A stretch of DNA of 64,000 bases. Origin: Streptomyces xanthochromogenes (GTDB lineage: Bacteria; Actinomycetota; Actinomycetes; Streptomycetales; Streptomycetaceae). Below, in pieces: positions 33,931 through 42,046 of this stretch; position 1 is the stretch's first letter, and each line of letters begins with the position of its first letter. The stretch is taken from contig NZ_BMUZ01000014.1 in NCBI RefSeq assembly GCF_014650455.1, positions 124,001 to 188,000 on the forward strand, given 5' to 3'. Both the position numbers and the translations under genes were made by a program. The notes below the pieces were generated by a model that saw nothing but the letters and a program-made list of their open reading frames with translations, was not told the DNA's origin and made no database searches.

Positions 33931-34431
33931 ATGAGCGAGCGCGATCAGCAGTGGACGGAGCACCCCCGGCTCGGCGCGTGGCTGGCGGAGCAGGAGGCGG
34001 CGTTCGGGGAGTGGGCCGCCTCGCACCCCGGGCAGTGGGACTTCTCCGCGTCCTCGGTTGACGCGCTGGAGCGGGCGGTACGGGCGGACTTCGCCGGGGC
34101 CGCCTGGGAGGACGTGCGCGCCGCCCAGGACACCCCGCGCCTGACCGCCCCCGCCTGGTACCTCGGCGAGGTGTGCGTACGGGCGGGCGCGGTGTGGAAG
34201 GTCAACCCGGCGGCGGACTTCGAGGCGGGGGCGTGGGACGGCCCGTTCGTCGGCGTCCCGGGGGACCCCATGGAGGACCCGGACCACGAGGACCTGTACG
34301 AGGACGACGACTACTGCCCGGCGTCGGTCCCCGTCCCCGAACTCCGCGACATGTTCCTGAAGGACCCGCCCTGGCGGCTGCGGGACGTGGTGGGGGAGTT
34401 CGAGGAGTGGGGGCGGGGGCGGGGGGTGTGA
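33931..34431 (+). CDS. Conserved hypothetical protein
   Basis: 166 residues from ATG 33931. Trp-rich and acidic: WLAEQEAAFGEWAASHPGQW, APAWYLGEVCVRAGAVWKVN, then the acidic loop EDPDHEDLYEDDDYCP and PPWRLRDVVGEFEEW. No family I recognise; proteins of this kind are found in Streptomyces only, as far as I know. Soluble, cytosolic. It ends 7 bp before the convergent XRE gene's stop. Confidence 0.75.
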   Translation: MSERDQQWTEHPRLGAWLAEQEAAFGEWAASHPGQWDFSASSVDALERAVRADFAGAAWEDVRAAQDTPRLTAPAWYLGEVCVRAGAVWKVNPAADFEAGAWDGPFVGVPGDPMEDPDHEDLYEDDDYCPASVPVPELRDMFLKDPPWRLRDVVGEFEEWGRGRGV

Positions 34432-34438
34432 GCGGGAG

Positions 34439-34672
34439 TCAGGCTGCGGGGTGGGCGATGAAGGTGACCTCTTCGTGGTCCGCGTCCAGCGCGATGTTCA
34501 GCGAGGCGTTCAACCCCAGGGCCAGGCGGCGCAGCAGCGGGAGGGTCGGGACGGAGCCCGCGCCCTCGATGCGGGAGACCTTGGCCTGGGTGAGTCCGGC
34601 GCGCTCGGTGACCTCGGCCTGGGACAGCCCGAGTTCAACGCGGCGGTCGTAAACGGCCTTCGCGAAGGCCAT
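34439..34672 (-). pseudogene. XRE antitoxin-like protein, N-terminal frame broken
   Basis: The 77 residues from ATG 34672 form a complete HTH (VYDRRVELGLSQAEVTERAGLTQAKVSRIEGAGSVPTLPLLRRLALGLNA) of the HigA type. The usual N-terminal lead of this family (here MHHARWKPAREKALAEGFAESPEAAS) is encoded just upstream (start 34812) but in another frame, and a TGA lies between in the HTH frame. About 35 extra bases around 34695-34740 (with GATCGGGCACAAGTGATCTT) separate the two parts. Either the gene is broken or the shortened HTH protein is still made. No toxin gene is adjacent. Confidence 0.6.
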
Positions 34673-35018
34673 CGCCAGTCGGATCTCGGCGCGCTCGAAT
34701 TGCCTGCAAGATCACTTGTGCCCGATCGGGGCTCCGACGCGGCCTCGGGCGATTCGGCGAACCCCTCGGCGAGGGCCTTCTCGCGGGCCGGTTTCCAGCG
34801 GGCGTGATGCATGACGCGTCCCCTTTCTCGCCCCGGCTGTACGTCTCGTGGGCCGGGCCGGGCCGGGCCGTGCTCGCCTTCGCATACCTTACGAGCGGCG
34901 ACCGCTCGGGCCGCCTGAGCGGGCTCCCGCATCTGCGTCTTGTGGAAGACGGTAAGCAGCACGACCCGTGGTGGCGTCCCTTCCGGCTGGAGGGAAGCCG
35001 TCCTCGTGCGGCCCGGCA

Positions 35019-36491
35019 TCACACCTGGGCGGGCTCCGCCGTGGCCGGTGTGGGCATCCCCGCCTCCGTCGGGCCCGGTGCGGCGTTGAGGGCCGTCAGG
35101 GAGGCTCGGGTGAAGCCGAAGTAGTACGTGGCCAGGAAGCCCACCGCGTAGCCCACGAGCAGGCCGCCCGCGTAGATGGCGATCGTCGTGCCCAGGTCGT
35201 GGCTGCCCTGGAGGAGAGGGAACAGGGCCCAGCCCGAGGGGCCGATCGCCGTGGAGCCCACCTTGTCGCCCAGCATCGAGAACAGACCCACGAACGCGCC
35301 GCCCGCCGCGCCGCCCACGCACGCCGTGACGAAGGGACGGCCGAGGGGGAGGGAGACGCCGTAGATCAGGGGTTCGCCGACGCCCAGGAAGCCCGCGGGG
35401 AGGGCGGACTTGATGGTGGTGCGCAGGGGCTCGTTGTGCTTCGCGCGCAGGTACACCGCCATCGCGCAGCCCACCTGGCCCGCGCCCGCCATTGCCAGGA
35501 TGGGCAGCAGGACCGTGTAGCCCTGCTGCTCGATCAGGGTGGTGTGGATCGGGATCAGGGCTTGGTGCAGGCCCAGCATCACCAGGGGCAGGAACAGACC
35601 GCCCAGGACCAGGCCCGCGAACGCGCCCGTGTTGTCCAGGAGCCAGTTCGCGCCGTGGCCGATGCCCGTCGACACCTCGCCCGCCAGGAACATCAGGCCG
35701 TAGAGGGTCACCAGACCGGACACCAGGACCGTCACGGTCGGCGTGACCAGGACGTCCAGCGCCTCGGGCACCCAGCGCCGGCACCACCGCTCCACGTACA
35801 CCGCGAGCAGCGCCGCGCCCAGTGCGCCGAGGACTCCGCCCTGGCCGGGGGCCAGCGTCTGGCCGAACACGGTGATCTTCGCCACGCCCGCGAACACGAT
35901 GATGGACGCGACCGCCCCGCCCAGGATCGGCGTGCCGCCGAACTCCTTCGCCGTGTTGTAGCCGACGAACACCGCGATCAGCGCCATGAAGCCCGAGGCG
36001 ATCGCGGCGAGTGCGGGGGTCACGCCCGGCAGCCAACCCAGGTTCACCAGAAGGCCGTTGAGGCCCGCGATGATGCCGCAGCCGATCAGCGCCGGAATCA
36101 GCGGGACGAAGATGTTCGCCACCTTGCGGAGGAACAGCTTGAAGGGGGTGGCGTTCGCTGCCTTCCGGGCCGCCTTCAGCTCCGCGCCCCGCGCCGCCAA
36201 CTCCTGGGGACCACTGCCGACTTGAGGGGGCTCCTCCGCCATCAGGGCCTCGAACTCGGGGGCCACCCTCGCCACCGTGCCGGGGCCGAGCACGATCTGG
36301 TACGTGTCGTCCTCGACCACGCCCATCACGGCGGGCAGCGCCTTCAGGGCGTCGTCCTGGACCAGTGTGCGGTCCTTCAGGCCGAGACGTAGCCGGGTCA
36401 TGCAGTGGGCGATCGAGTCGATGTTCCGGGCACCGCCGACGAGCGGGAGGATCGCGGCGGCTGTGGCGCGGTTCTTGTTCTCTGGTGCCAT
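35019..36491 (-). CDS. murP: PTS EIIBC permease, probably N-acetylmuramic acid-specific MurP
   Basis: 490 residues. EIIB domain (about 1-90) with the phosphorylated cysteine in IAHCMTRLRLGL (Cys30), then an EIIC domain (about 120-480) with ten or so membrane segments and the sugar-site motifs GLHQALIPIHTTL and GVGEPLIYGVSLPLGRPF. No EIIA domain is fused, so it must borrow one (Crr-like). The sucrose/trehalose/MurNAc subfamily is clear; the adjacent murQ (56 bp upstream) and MurR-type regulator indicate MurNAc uptake as MurNAc-6-P. The stretch 34816-35018 after it holds no gene. Confidence 0.88.
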   Translation of the reverse strand: MAPENKNRATAAAILPLVGGARNIDSIAHCMTRLRLGLKDRTLVQDDALKALPAVMGVVEDDTYQIVLGPGTVARVAPEFEALMAEEPPQVGSGPQELAARGAELKAARKAANATPFKLFLRKVANIFVPLIPALIGCGIIAGLNGLLVNLGWLPGVTPALAAIASGFMALIAVFVGYNTAKEFGGTPILGGAVASIIVFAGVAKITVFGQTLAPGQGGVLGALGAALLAVYVERWCRRWVPEALDVLVTPTVTVLVSGLVTLYGLMFLAGEVSTGIGHGANWLLDNTGAFAGLVLGGLFLPLVMLGLHQALIPIHTTLIEQQGYTVLLPILAMAGAGQVGCAMAVYLRAKHNEPLRTTIKSALPAGFLGVGEPLIYGVSLPLGRPFVTACVGGAAGGAFVGLFSMLGDKVGSTAIGPSGWALFPLLQGSHDLGTTIAIYAGGLLVGYAVGFLATYYFGFTRASLTALNAAPGPTEAGMPTPATAEPAQV

Positions 36492-36547
36492 GGTGCGGGT
36501 GCCTTGCTGTGCGGGTGCCCCGCGGTGTGGGCGGGGCGGTGGAAGGG

Positions 36548-37477
36548 TCAGGGGGCCGCGTGCAGCGCCGCACGCAGGTGGCCTCGGGATTCGGCCAGGA
36601 GATGGGCGGCCGTCGGGCCCTCGACGCCGCCGAGGATCACCAGGATCGCGTTCTTCACCTCGCCGTCCGTCGTGGCGAGCGCCGCCTCGATCTCGGCGTC
36701 GTCGGCGCCGGTGGCCAGGGCCACGATGCGGCGCGAGCGGGCGCGCAGCTTCTCGTTGGACGCCCGTACGTCGACCATCAGGTTTCCGTAGGTCTTGCCC
36801 AGCCGGATCATCGTGATCGTCGAGATCATGTTGAGGACCAGCTTCTGGGCCGTGCCCGACTTCAGCCGCGTGGAGCCGGTCAGCAGCTCCGGGCCCACCA
36901 CGACCTCGATGCCGTGCTCGGCCGCGGCCGCGAGTGCGGAGTCCGCGTTGCAGGACAGGCCGATCGTGAGGGCGCCCACCCGCCGCGCGTGCTCGACCGC
37001 GCCGATCGCGTACGGGGTGCGGCCCGAGGCCGAGATGCCGACGACGGTGTCGCGGTCGGTCAGGCCGAGCGCGGCCAGGTCCTCGGCGGCCAGCTGCTTG
37101 GAGTCCTCGGCCCCTTCGACCGCCTTGACCATCGCGGACGGGCCGCCCGCGATCAGGCCGACGACCTCGGACGGGTCGGTGTTGAAGGTGGGCGGGCACT
37201 CGCTGGCGTCCAGCACGCCCAGCCGCCCGGCCGTGCCGGCGCCCGCGTAGATCAGCCGGCCGCCCCGGGACATCCGCGCGGCCGTGGCGTCGATGGCCGC
37301 CGCGATGTCCGGGAGCCGCTCGGCCACGGCAGCGGGGACCGTGGCGTCCTCGCCGTTCATGATCCGGGCGATCTCGGAGGTCGGCAGCCGGTCGATCTCC
37401 GCGAGGTCGGGCCGGAACGCCTCGGTGGTGAGGGTGGCCAGCTGGGCGCGGAGCTCGGCGTAGTCCTGCGTGGTCAT
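36548..37477 (-). CDS. murQ: N-acetylmuramic acid 6-phosphate etherase MurQ
   Basis: 309 residues, the standard length. SIS fold with LIYAGAGTAGRLGVLDASECPPTF (sugar-phosphate loop and catalytic Glu region), VVGISASGRTPYAIGA, GLSCNADSAL, and SGTAQKLVLNMIST. It cleaves the lactyl ether of MurNAc-6-P to give GlcNAc-6-P and D-lactate. GlcNAc-6-P then feeds NagA, encoded 26 kb away. It lies between murR-like and murP genes on one strand. Confidence 0.96.
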   Translation of the reverse strand: MTTQDYAELRAQLATLTTEAFRPDLAEIDRLPTSEIARIMNGEDATVPAAVAERLPDIAAAIDATAARMSRGGRLIYAGAGTAGRLGVLDASECPPTFNTDPSEVVGLIAGGPSAMVKAVEGAEDSKQLAAEDLAALGLTDRDTVVGISASGRTPYAIGAVEHARRVGALTIGLSCNADSALAAAAEHGIEVVVGPELLTGSTRLKSGTAQKLVLNMISTITMIRLGKTYGNLMVDVRASNEKLRARSRRIVALATGADDAEIEAALATTDGEVKNAILVILGGVEGPTAAHLLAESRGHLRAALHAAP

Positions 37478-37602
37478 GGTGACGGCGGCTCTTTCTCTGC
37501 GGATGTACGGCTCTGACGGGTGCGGTGCGGTGTGGCTGGCGCAGTGGGTCGTGGTGGTGTCGGTGGGTGGCTGGGTGGTGCGGTGTGGCGCCGGTGCGTG
37601 GC

Positions 37603-38526
37603 CTAGCGGGTGCGGGGGTTGTGGCGGTGGGCGAGGGCCTCGTACGAGGCGGACAGGGCCGGGGCCGCCGTCTCGTAGGTGCGCTGCGCGATGCCGATGA
37701 ACAGGCAGTCCACGACGAGGAGTTGGCTCGTCCGGGAGGACATGGCGGCCGGGCGCAGCTCGCTCTCGCGGGCCGTGGAGGTCGTCAGCAGGTGGTCGGC
37801 GTACTGCGAGATCGGGCCGTCCGGGCGGCCGGTGATCGCGATCGTCGTGGCGCCGCGGTCGAAGGCGACGCGCAGCGGCTCGATGACGTCGCCGGTCGAG
37901 CCGGAGTGGGTGATGGCCACCGCCGCGTCGCCCGAGCGCAGCTGCACCGCGTTGGTGACGGCCAGGTGCGGGTCGGTGTGGGCGTGCGCGATGAGGCCGA
38001 TGCGCAGCAGCTTCTGCGCCAGGTCCTGGCCGACCAGCGAGGAGGCGCCCACGCCGTAGATGTCGATGCGCCGGGCAGCCGCCAACACGCTTACCGCGGC
38101 GCCGAGTTGGACGGTGTCGAGGGCGGCCGCGGTGTCGGCGAGGGTCTGCTGCTCGTCGTAGGCGAGCTTGGCCACGACGTCCGCGATCGGGTCGTCGACG
38201 GCTATGTCGGCGGTGACCGCGGGGGCCCGGCCGGACTGCTGCTGGGCGGCGAGGCCCGCGAGTGCGAGGCGCAGGTCGCGGTAGCCGGGGTAGCCGAGGA
38301 GGCGGGCGGTGCGCACCACGGTGGCCTCGCTGGTGCCGGTGAGCTCGGCGAGGCCGGTGACCGTGAGGGCCGCACAGCCGGCCGGATCGCCGGCCACGGC
38401 CTCGGCGACCCGCTGCATGGAGCGGGTCATGGACGGCGCGAGCGTACGCACCTTGGCCGCGAGGGCCGCCGGTGCGGGCGGCGCACCGGCGCTTCCGCTG
38501 AAACTTTCCTTCAGGTCGTTGGTCAC
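37603..38526 (-). CDS. murR: MurR/RpiR family transcription regulator
   Basis: 307 residues from GTG 38526. N-terminal RpiR-type HTH (about 25-95: ALTVTGLAELTGTSEATVVRTARLLGYPGYRDLRLAL) and C-terminal SIS sugar-phosphate domain (about 130-270: RIDIYGVGASSLVGQDLAQKL, AVAITHSGSTGDVIEPL). First gene of the murR-murQ-murP set; the gap to murQ is 125 bp. Regulators of this pair usually sense MurNAc-6-P or GlcNAc-6-P. The final name is by context. Confidence 0.88.
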   Translation of the reverse strand: MTNDLKESFSGSAGAPPAPAALAAKVRTLAPSMTRSMQRVAEAVAGDPAGCAALTVTGLAELTGTSEATVVRTARLLGYPGYRDLRLALAGLAAQQQSGRAPAVTADIAVDDPIADVVAKLAYDEQQTLADTAAALDTVQLGAAVSVLAAARRIDIYGVGASSLVGQDLAQKLLRIGLIAHAHTDPHLAVTNAVQLRSGDAAVAITHSGSTGDVIEPLRVAFDRGATTIAITGRPDGPISQYADHLLTTSTARESELRPAAMSSRTSQLLVVDCLFIGIAQRTYETAAPALSASYEALAHRHNPRTR

Positions 38527-38530
38527 TCTT

Positions 38531-38543
38531 GAAAGATATTTTC
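38531..38543. promoter_or_regulatory. Candidate RpiR-type dyad at murR promoter
   Basis: GAAAGATATTTTC lies 5 bp upstream of the murR start, a GAAA-N5-TTTC dyad in an otherwise GC-rich region. A related TGAAACTTTCCTTCA (38499-38513) lies in the first codons. RpiR regulators often bind TGAAA...TTTCA dyads. Confidence 0.4.
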
Positions 38544-38643
38544 GCGCCGTCCTGCGGTCAACCCTCCTTCGGTCCCGTCGCCGCCCGGGCCCTTCGTCCC
38601 GGACCGCGGGAGGGGGGCGATGCTCCGGGCGCAGGGAGTGACA

Positions 38644-39021
38644 ATGGAGGGCATGGACGACGTACAACCCATCCAGCCCCTTGAGCAAGCACTGCACGCC
38701 GCCCGCGCGCTGGTCCTGGCGGATCTGGCGGCGCGGGACGTGGCGCACGCGGACGTCGTCTCGATGGTCGAGGACGCGGTGACCCACCGGCGCTGGTGGG
38801 TGGAGCAGTGGCCCGAGGGCACGGAGTACGTGGCGGGGCTGGTGGCCCAGGACGTACAGGACGCGCTCCTGGAGCGGTACGGGCGCTGGCCGCTGTGCCC
38901 GGTGTGCGATGTGGGTGACCCGCACGCCCTGGACGTGGAGCCGGAGCTCGGGCCCGACCCGCACTGGGTGTGCGGCAAGGCGGGCGTCGTCGTGGCCCCG
39001 GTCGGCGGCCTCGGCGGATGA
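38644..39021 (+). CDS. Conserved small protein with CxxC motif
   Basis: 125 residues from ATG 38644 (MEGMDDVQPI; GGGAG 7 nt upstream); ATG 38653 is an alternative. Helical first part (LEQALHAARALVLADLAARDVAHADVV), Trp-rich RRWWVEQWPEG, then CPVCDVGDPHAL and WVCGKAG, probably a zinc-binding knuckle. Common in Streptomyces, function unknown. Its stop overlaps the ATG of the DUF4031 gene by 4 bp (39018-39021), so both are coupled. Confidence 0.78.
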   Translation: MEGMDDVQPIQPLEQALHAARALVLADLAARDVAHADVVSMVEDAVTHRRWWVEQWPEGTEYVAGLVAQDVQDALLERYGRWPLCPVCDVGDPHALDVEPELGPDPHWVCGKAGVVVAPVGGLGG

Positions 39022-39284
39022 CCGTCTACATCGACCCGCCGACCTGGCCGGGGCACGGCCGTATGTGGTCGCACCTGGTCAGCGACGCCTCGTACGAGGA
39101 GCTGCACGCCTTCGCGGCGTCCATCGGCTGCCCTCCCCGCGCCTTCGAACGCGATCACTACGACGTGCCGTCGCACCGGTACGCGGACGCGGTGCGGGCG
39201 GGTGCGCGGGAGATCGGCTCGAAGGAACTCGTACGGCGTCTGACGGAGGCGGGGCTCAGGCGCCCCAAAGGGCGGCCCGCCTGA
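39018..39284 (+). CDS. DUF4031 family protein
   Basis: 88 residues: TVYIDPPTWPGHGRMWSHLVSD, ELHAFAASIGCPPRAFERDHYDVP, RYADAVRAGAREI. The whole protein is the DUF4031 domain, widespread in bacteria, often fused or next to HD hydrolases. Function unknown; conserved Asp, His and Trp hint at a metal or ligand site. Coupled to the gene before by an ATGA overlap. Confidence 0.9.
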   Translation: MTVYIDPPTWPGHGRMWSHLVSDASYEELHAFAASIGCPPRAFERDHYDVPSHRYADAVRAGAREIGSKELVRRLTEAGLRRPKGRPA

Positions 39285-39555
39285 GGCGACCGGGGTCGGG
39301 GCGGCTCGTGCGGGCCGTCGGGGCCCGGCCGGAGGACTCCGCTGGCCGGAACTTGTCGCCGGTTCGGCTGCGGCCCGTAGCCAGACGAGTGCGGATCGGC
39401 TAACTTCCTTGCCAGTAGTCGTGGTTCCGAAGTCTCAGCGCCCGCGGTTTACGCCGTGGGCGTTTGCCTTGCAGCAATGTCCGAGGACCAGGGCGATCAC
39501 CTCACCCAGGGGTACTGACAAGCCAGTACCCCGCGATCCTCGACAGGGGAAACAC

Positions 39556-39759
39556 ATGGCAACCGGCACCGTGAAGTGGTTCAACGCCGAAAAGGGCTTC
39601 GGTTTCATCGCGCAGGACGGCGGCGGCCCGGACGTCTTCGTCCACTACTCCGCGATCAACTCCACCGGCTTCCGTGAGCTGCAGGAGAACCAGCAGGTCA
39701 ACTTCGACGTCACCCAGGGCCCGAAGGGCCCGCAGGCGGAGAACGTCACCACCGTCTGA
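39556..39759 (+). CDS. Cold-shock domain protein (CspA family), second copy
   Basis: 67 residues, MATGTVKWFNAEKGFGFIAQ with intact RNP1 (KGFGFIAQD) and RNP2 (DVFVHYSAI). It differs from the copy at 21518 mainly in the second half (NSTGFRELQENQQVNFDVTQ). The ribosome site is AGGGGAAA. A 271-bp upstream stretch (39285-39555) acts as leader; it contains a CGCCCGCGGTTTACGCCGTGGGCG dyad (39440-39463, given by position) but no gene. Confidence 0.96.
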   Translation: MATGTVKWFNAEKGFGFIAQDGGGPDVFVHYSAINSTGFRELQENQQVNFDVTQGPKGPQAENVTTV

Positions 39760-39797
39760 GCAGGTACCCCGTGACCCCGGTCCGCCGGGGGAACACC

Positions 39798-39838
39798 GAA
39801 GCGCCCCGCACCCGGGGAAACCGGGTGCGGGGCGCTTC
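39798..39838 (+). terminator. Perfect hairpin terminator between csp and MFS gene
   Basis: An 18-bp perfect stem starting GAAGCGCCCCGCACCCGG with a GGAAA-type loop, 39 bp after the csp stop and 28 bp from the end of the convergent MFS gene; likely works both ways. Confidence 0.9.
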
Positions 39839-39865
39839 GCCGTGTACGGGGCGCCGGGTACGGGA

Positions 39866-41164
39866 CTACGGGCACACCTCGGCGGGGGAGGCTGCGTGGG
39901 CCTGGTCCGCAGAGATCTGGTCGGCCGAGCGGGCCACGACGCGGGACTGGGACTTGTGGAGGCGCAGGGAGACCGTGACCAGGGCGAGGGCGACGACCGT
40001 CATCGCGGCGCCCGCCCAGGCGGTGGCCGCGAAGCCCAGGTTCGCACTGATGACGAGGCCGCCGAGCCAGGGGCCCGCGGTGTTGCCCAGGTTGAACGAG
40101 GACGTCGTGGTCGCACCGGCCAGCGTCGGGGCGGCGCCGCCCACGTTGAACATGCGGGCGTTCAGCGCGGGGGCCGTGTAGAAGGCCGAGAGGCCGATCA
40201 GGAACGACAGGGTGATCGCGATCGCCGGCGTCGAGGCGAACAGCGCGAGCGCGACGAGGAACACGGTCGAGGCGGTGATGCCGCTGAGCAATACGCCGAA
40301 GAGGTGCGCGTCCGCGACCCGGCCGCCGATGGTCGTACCGATGAGAGCGCCGACGCCGAACAGTCCGAGCACGGCCGGAACCCAGCCCGCGTCCACGTGC
40401 GCGACGTCCGTGAGGAGCGGCTTGAGGTAGCTGAACGCGCAGAACACGCCACCCGCGGCGAGTGCGGTGACGGCGACCGAGAGCAGCACCTGCGGGTCGC
40501 GGTAGATCCGCAGCTCGCGGCCGAGCCGGGGCTTCTCGGCGGGCAGCGGGATGCGGGGGATACGGGTCAGGATGCCGACCAGGGCGATCGCGGAGGCGGC
40601 GCCGACCGCCCAGAACGCCGAACGCCAGCCGAGGCCGTCGCCCAGCAGCGCCCCGAGCGGCACGCCGAGCACGTTCGCGATCGACAGGCCGCCGATCATG
40701 ACGGCCATCGCCCGGGCCCGGGCGTTGACCGGGACCATCGCGATGGCGACCGCCGCGCCGACCGCCCAGAACCCGGCACAGGCCAGCGCCGACACGATCC
40801 GGGAGGCGAAGAGCAGGGCGTAGTTCGGGGCCAGCGCGCCCGCGATCTGGCCCAGGCCGAAGACCGTGATCAGCGCGATCAGGGTGGTGCGGCGGGGCAG
40901 GCGCAGGGTGGCCACCGCGAGCAGCGGGGCGCCCACCACCATGCCGATCGCGAAGGCGGAGATCAGCAGGCCGGCCTGCGGGATCGAGACGTTCATGTCG
41001 TCCGCGATGTCCGGGAGCAGTCCCGTGAGCATGAACTCGCTCGTTCCGAGCGCGAAGACGGAGAGGCCGAGGATGTAGACGGCGAGCGGCATACGGGCCG
41101 CTGAGGCGGTCGAGCCGGGGGGTCGGGAGGCGGGCGCGGGCGTGGGTATGGGCTCGGCGGGCAT
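39866..41164 (-). CDS. MFS drug/solute exporter (Cmx/AraJ-like, DHA1)
   Basis: 432 residues from ATG 41164 (MPAEPIPTPAPASRP); an upstream in-frame start would add 42 low-complexity residues. Twelve membrane helices. Family marks: ALGTSEFMLTGLLPDIADDM in helix 1, RLPRRTTLI loop 2-3, and ASRIVSALACAGFWAVGAA in helix 4-5 (motif C region). This pattern matches 12-TM DHA1 exporters of the Cmx chloramphenicol/arabinose-efflux group. Drug:proton antiport is likely; the substrate is unknown. No TetR-type regulator adjoins. Confidence 0.88.
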   Translation of the reverse strand: MPAEPIPTPAPASRPPGSTASAARMPLAVYILGLSVFALGTSEFMLTGLLPDIADDMNVSIPQAGLLISAFAIGMVVGAPLLAVATLRLPRRTTLIALITVFGLGQIAGALAPNYALLFASRIVSALACAGFWAVGAAVAIAMVPVNARARAMAVMIGGLSIANVLGVPLGALLGDGLGWRSAFWAVGAASAIALVGILTRIPRIPLPAEKPRLGRELRIYRDPQVLLSVAVTALAAGGVFCAFSYLKPLLTDVAHVDAGWVPAVLGLFGVGALIGTTIGGRVADAHLFGVLLSGITASTVFLVALALFASTPAIAITLSFLIGLSAFYTAPALNARMFNVGGAAPTLAGATTTSSFNLGNTAGPWLGGLVISANLGFAATAWAGAAMTVVALALVTVSLRLHKSQSRVVARSADQISADQAHAASPAEVCP

Positions 41165-41338
41165 ATCGCGTGCCAACGCCGCCGGCCGGTTCCGTATTCC
41201 TCCGGCGCGGCCGCTTCCGGCTACCGCTGGGTAGCGGGAACACCCCGGCTGCCGCCCCGGCCGCTGCCCCGCTGTCGTCCTCGCTGTCACCCTTGGAGCC
41301 GTCGTCCGGCCGTCGTCGCTGCGGCCCCTGTAGTCCCT

Positions 41339-41382
41339 GTCGTCCTAGCTGTCGTCCTAGCTGTCGTCCTAGCTGTCGTCCT
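41339..41382. repeat. 12-bp tandem repeat at the GNAT stop codon
   Basis: GTCGTCCTAGCT is repeated three times perfectly plus a partial copy. Read on the minus strand each unit encodes Asp-Asp-Ser-stop, so the gene's own end (EDDS-stop at 41369) is the first copy. Looser copies of CTGTCGTC continue to 41270. Confidence 0.85.
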
Positions 41383-41953
41383 CGGTGTCGTACCGGGACT
41401 GCTCGAAGAGGTGCTGGTCCTTGCGGCCGCCGATCGGGCGGGGCGTGTCGCCGATGCGGCGGAATCCCGCCCGTTCCAGGACGCGCTGCGAGGCGGTGTT
41501 GTCCTCGTCCGTCGTGGCGTACACCGTCTCGACGTCGGGCTGGGCGAGCGCCCAGGCGGTCAGGGCGCCGAGGGACTCGGTGGCGTACCCGTGCCCCCGG
41601 GCGGAGTCCGCCAGGTCGTAGCCGATCTCCACCCGGCCGTCCTCGGGCGGGCCGTGGAAGCCGATCCCGCCGATCGCCCGGCCGTCCTCGGCGCGGACGA
41701 TGACGTACGCGCCCCAGCCGGTACGGTGCCGGCCGGTGGCCATGCCCGCCAGCATCTTCGCGGCGGCGAAACGGCTGCCCTCGTGCGGGCCGCCGGGGGC
41801 CCACTCCCAGCCGCCGGAGCCGCCGTCCTGCAGCTCGGTTGCCGAGGCGCGGGTCAGCTCGTGCAGGGCGATGCGGTCGGCCTGGACTGTCACGGGGAGC
41901 ACGTGGGTTGCCTGCTTTCCGTCCGGGGGCGGGCGAGCGGTGGGTGTGCTCAC
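41369..41953 (-). CDS. GNAT-family N-acetyltransferase (RimJ/RimL-like)
   Basis: 194 residues. Acetyl-CoA-binding GNAT core: GAYVIVRAEDGRAIGGIGFHG (beta 2-4), VEIGYDLADSARGHGYATESLGALTAWAL (motif A, with the RGHGYA pyrophosphate loop), and TDEDNTASQRVLERAGFRRIGD (motif B). RimJ/RimL-like members acetylate protein N-termini or small amines; the substrate is unknown. The stop lies in a 12-bp tandem repeat. The MFS gene follows 204 bp downstream on the same strand. Confidence 0.92.
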   Translation of the reverse strand: MSTPTARPPPDGKQATHVLPVTVQADRIALHELTRASATELQDGGSGGWEWAPGGPHEGSRFAAAKMLAGMATGRHRTGWGAYVIVRAEDGRAIGGIGFHGPPEDGRVEIGYDLADSARGHGYATESLGALTAWALAQPDVETVYATTDEDNTASQRVLERAGFRRIGDTPRPIGGRKDQHLFEQSRYDTEDDS

Positions 41954-41979
41954 CCGCGATGAGTTCGGGCTCGGCCGGT

Positions 41980-42045
41980 CCGGGCTCTGGCGGTACGGAC
42001 CGGGTGGGTCCGGGCTCGGGCGGTCGGGCTCGGGCGGTCGGGCCG
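41980..42045. repeat. GGGCTCGGGCGGTC short repeats
   Basis: Between the HD-domain and GNAT genes, units of the type CGGGCTCGGGCGGT occur four times with variation. Simple-sequence intergenic filler; no gene. Confidence 0.6.
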
Positions 42046-42046
42046 A

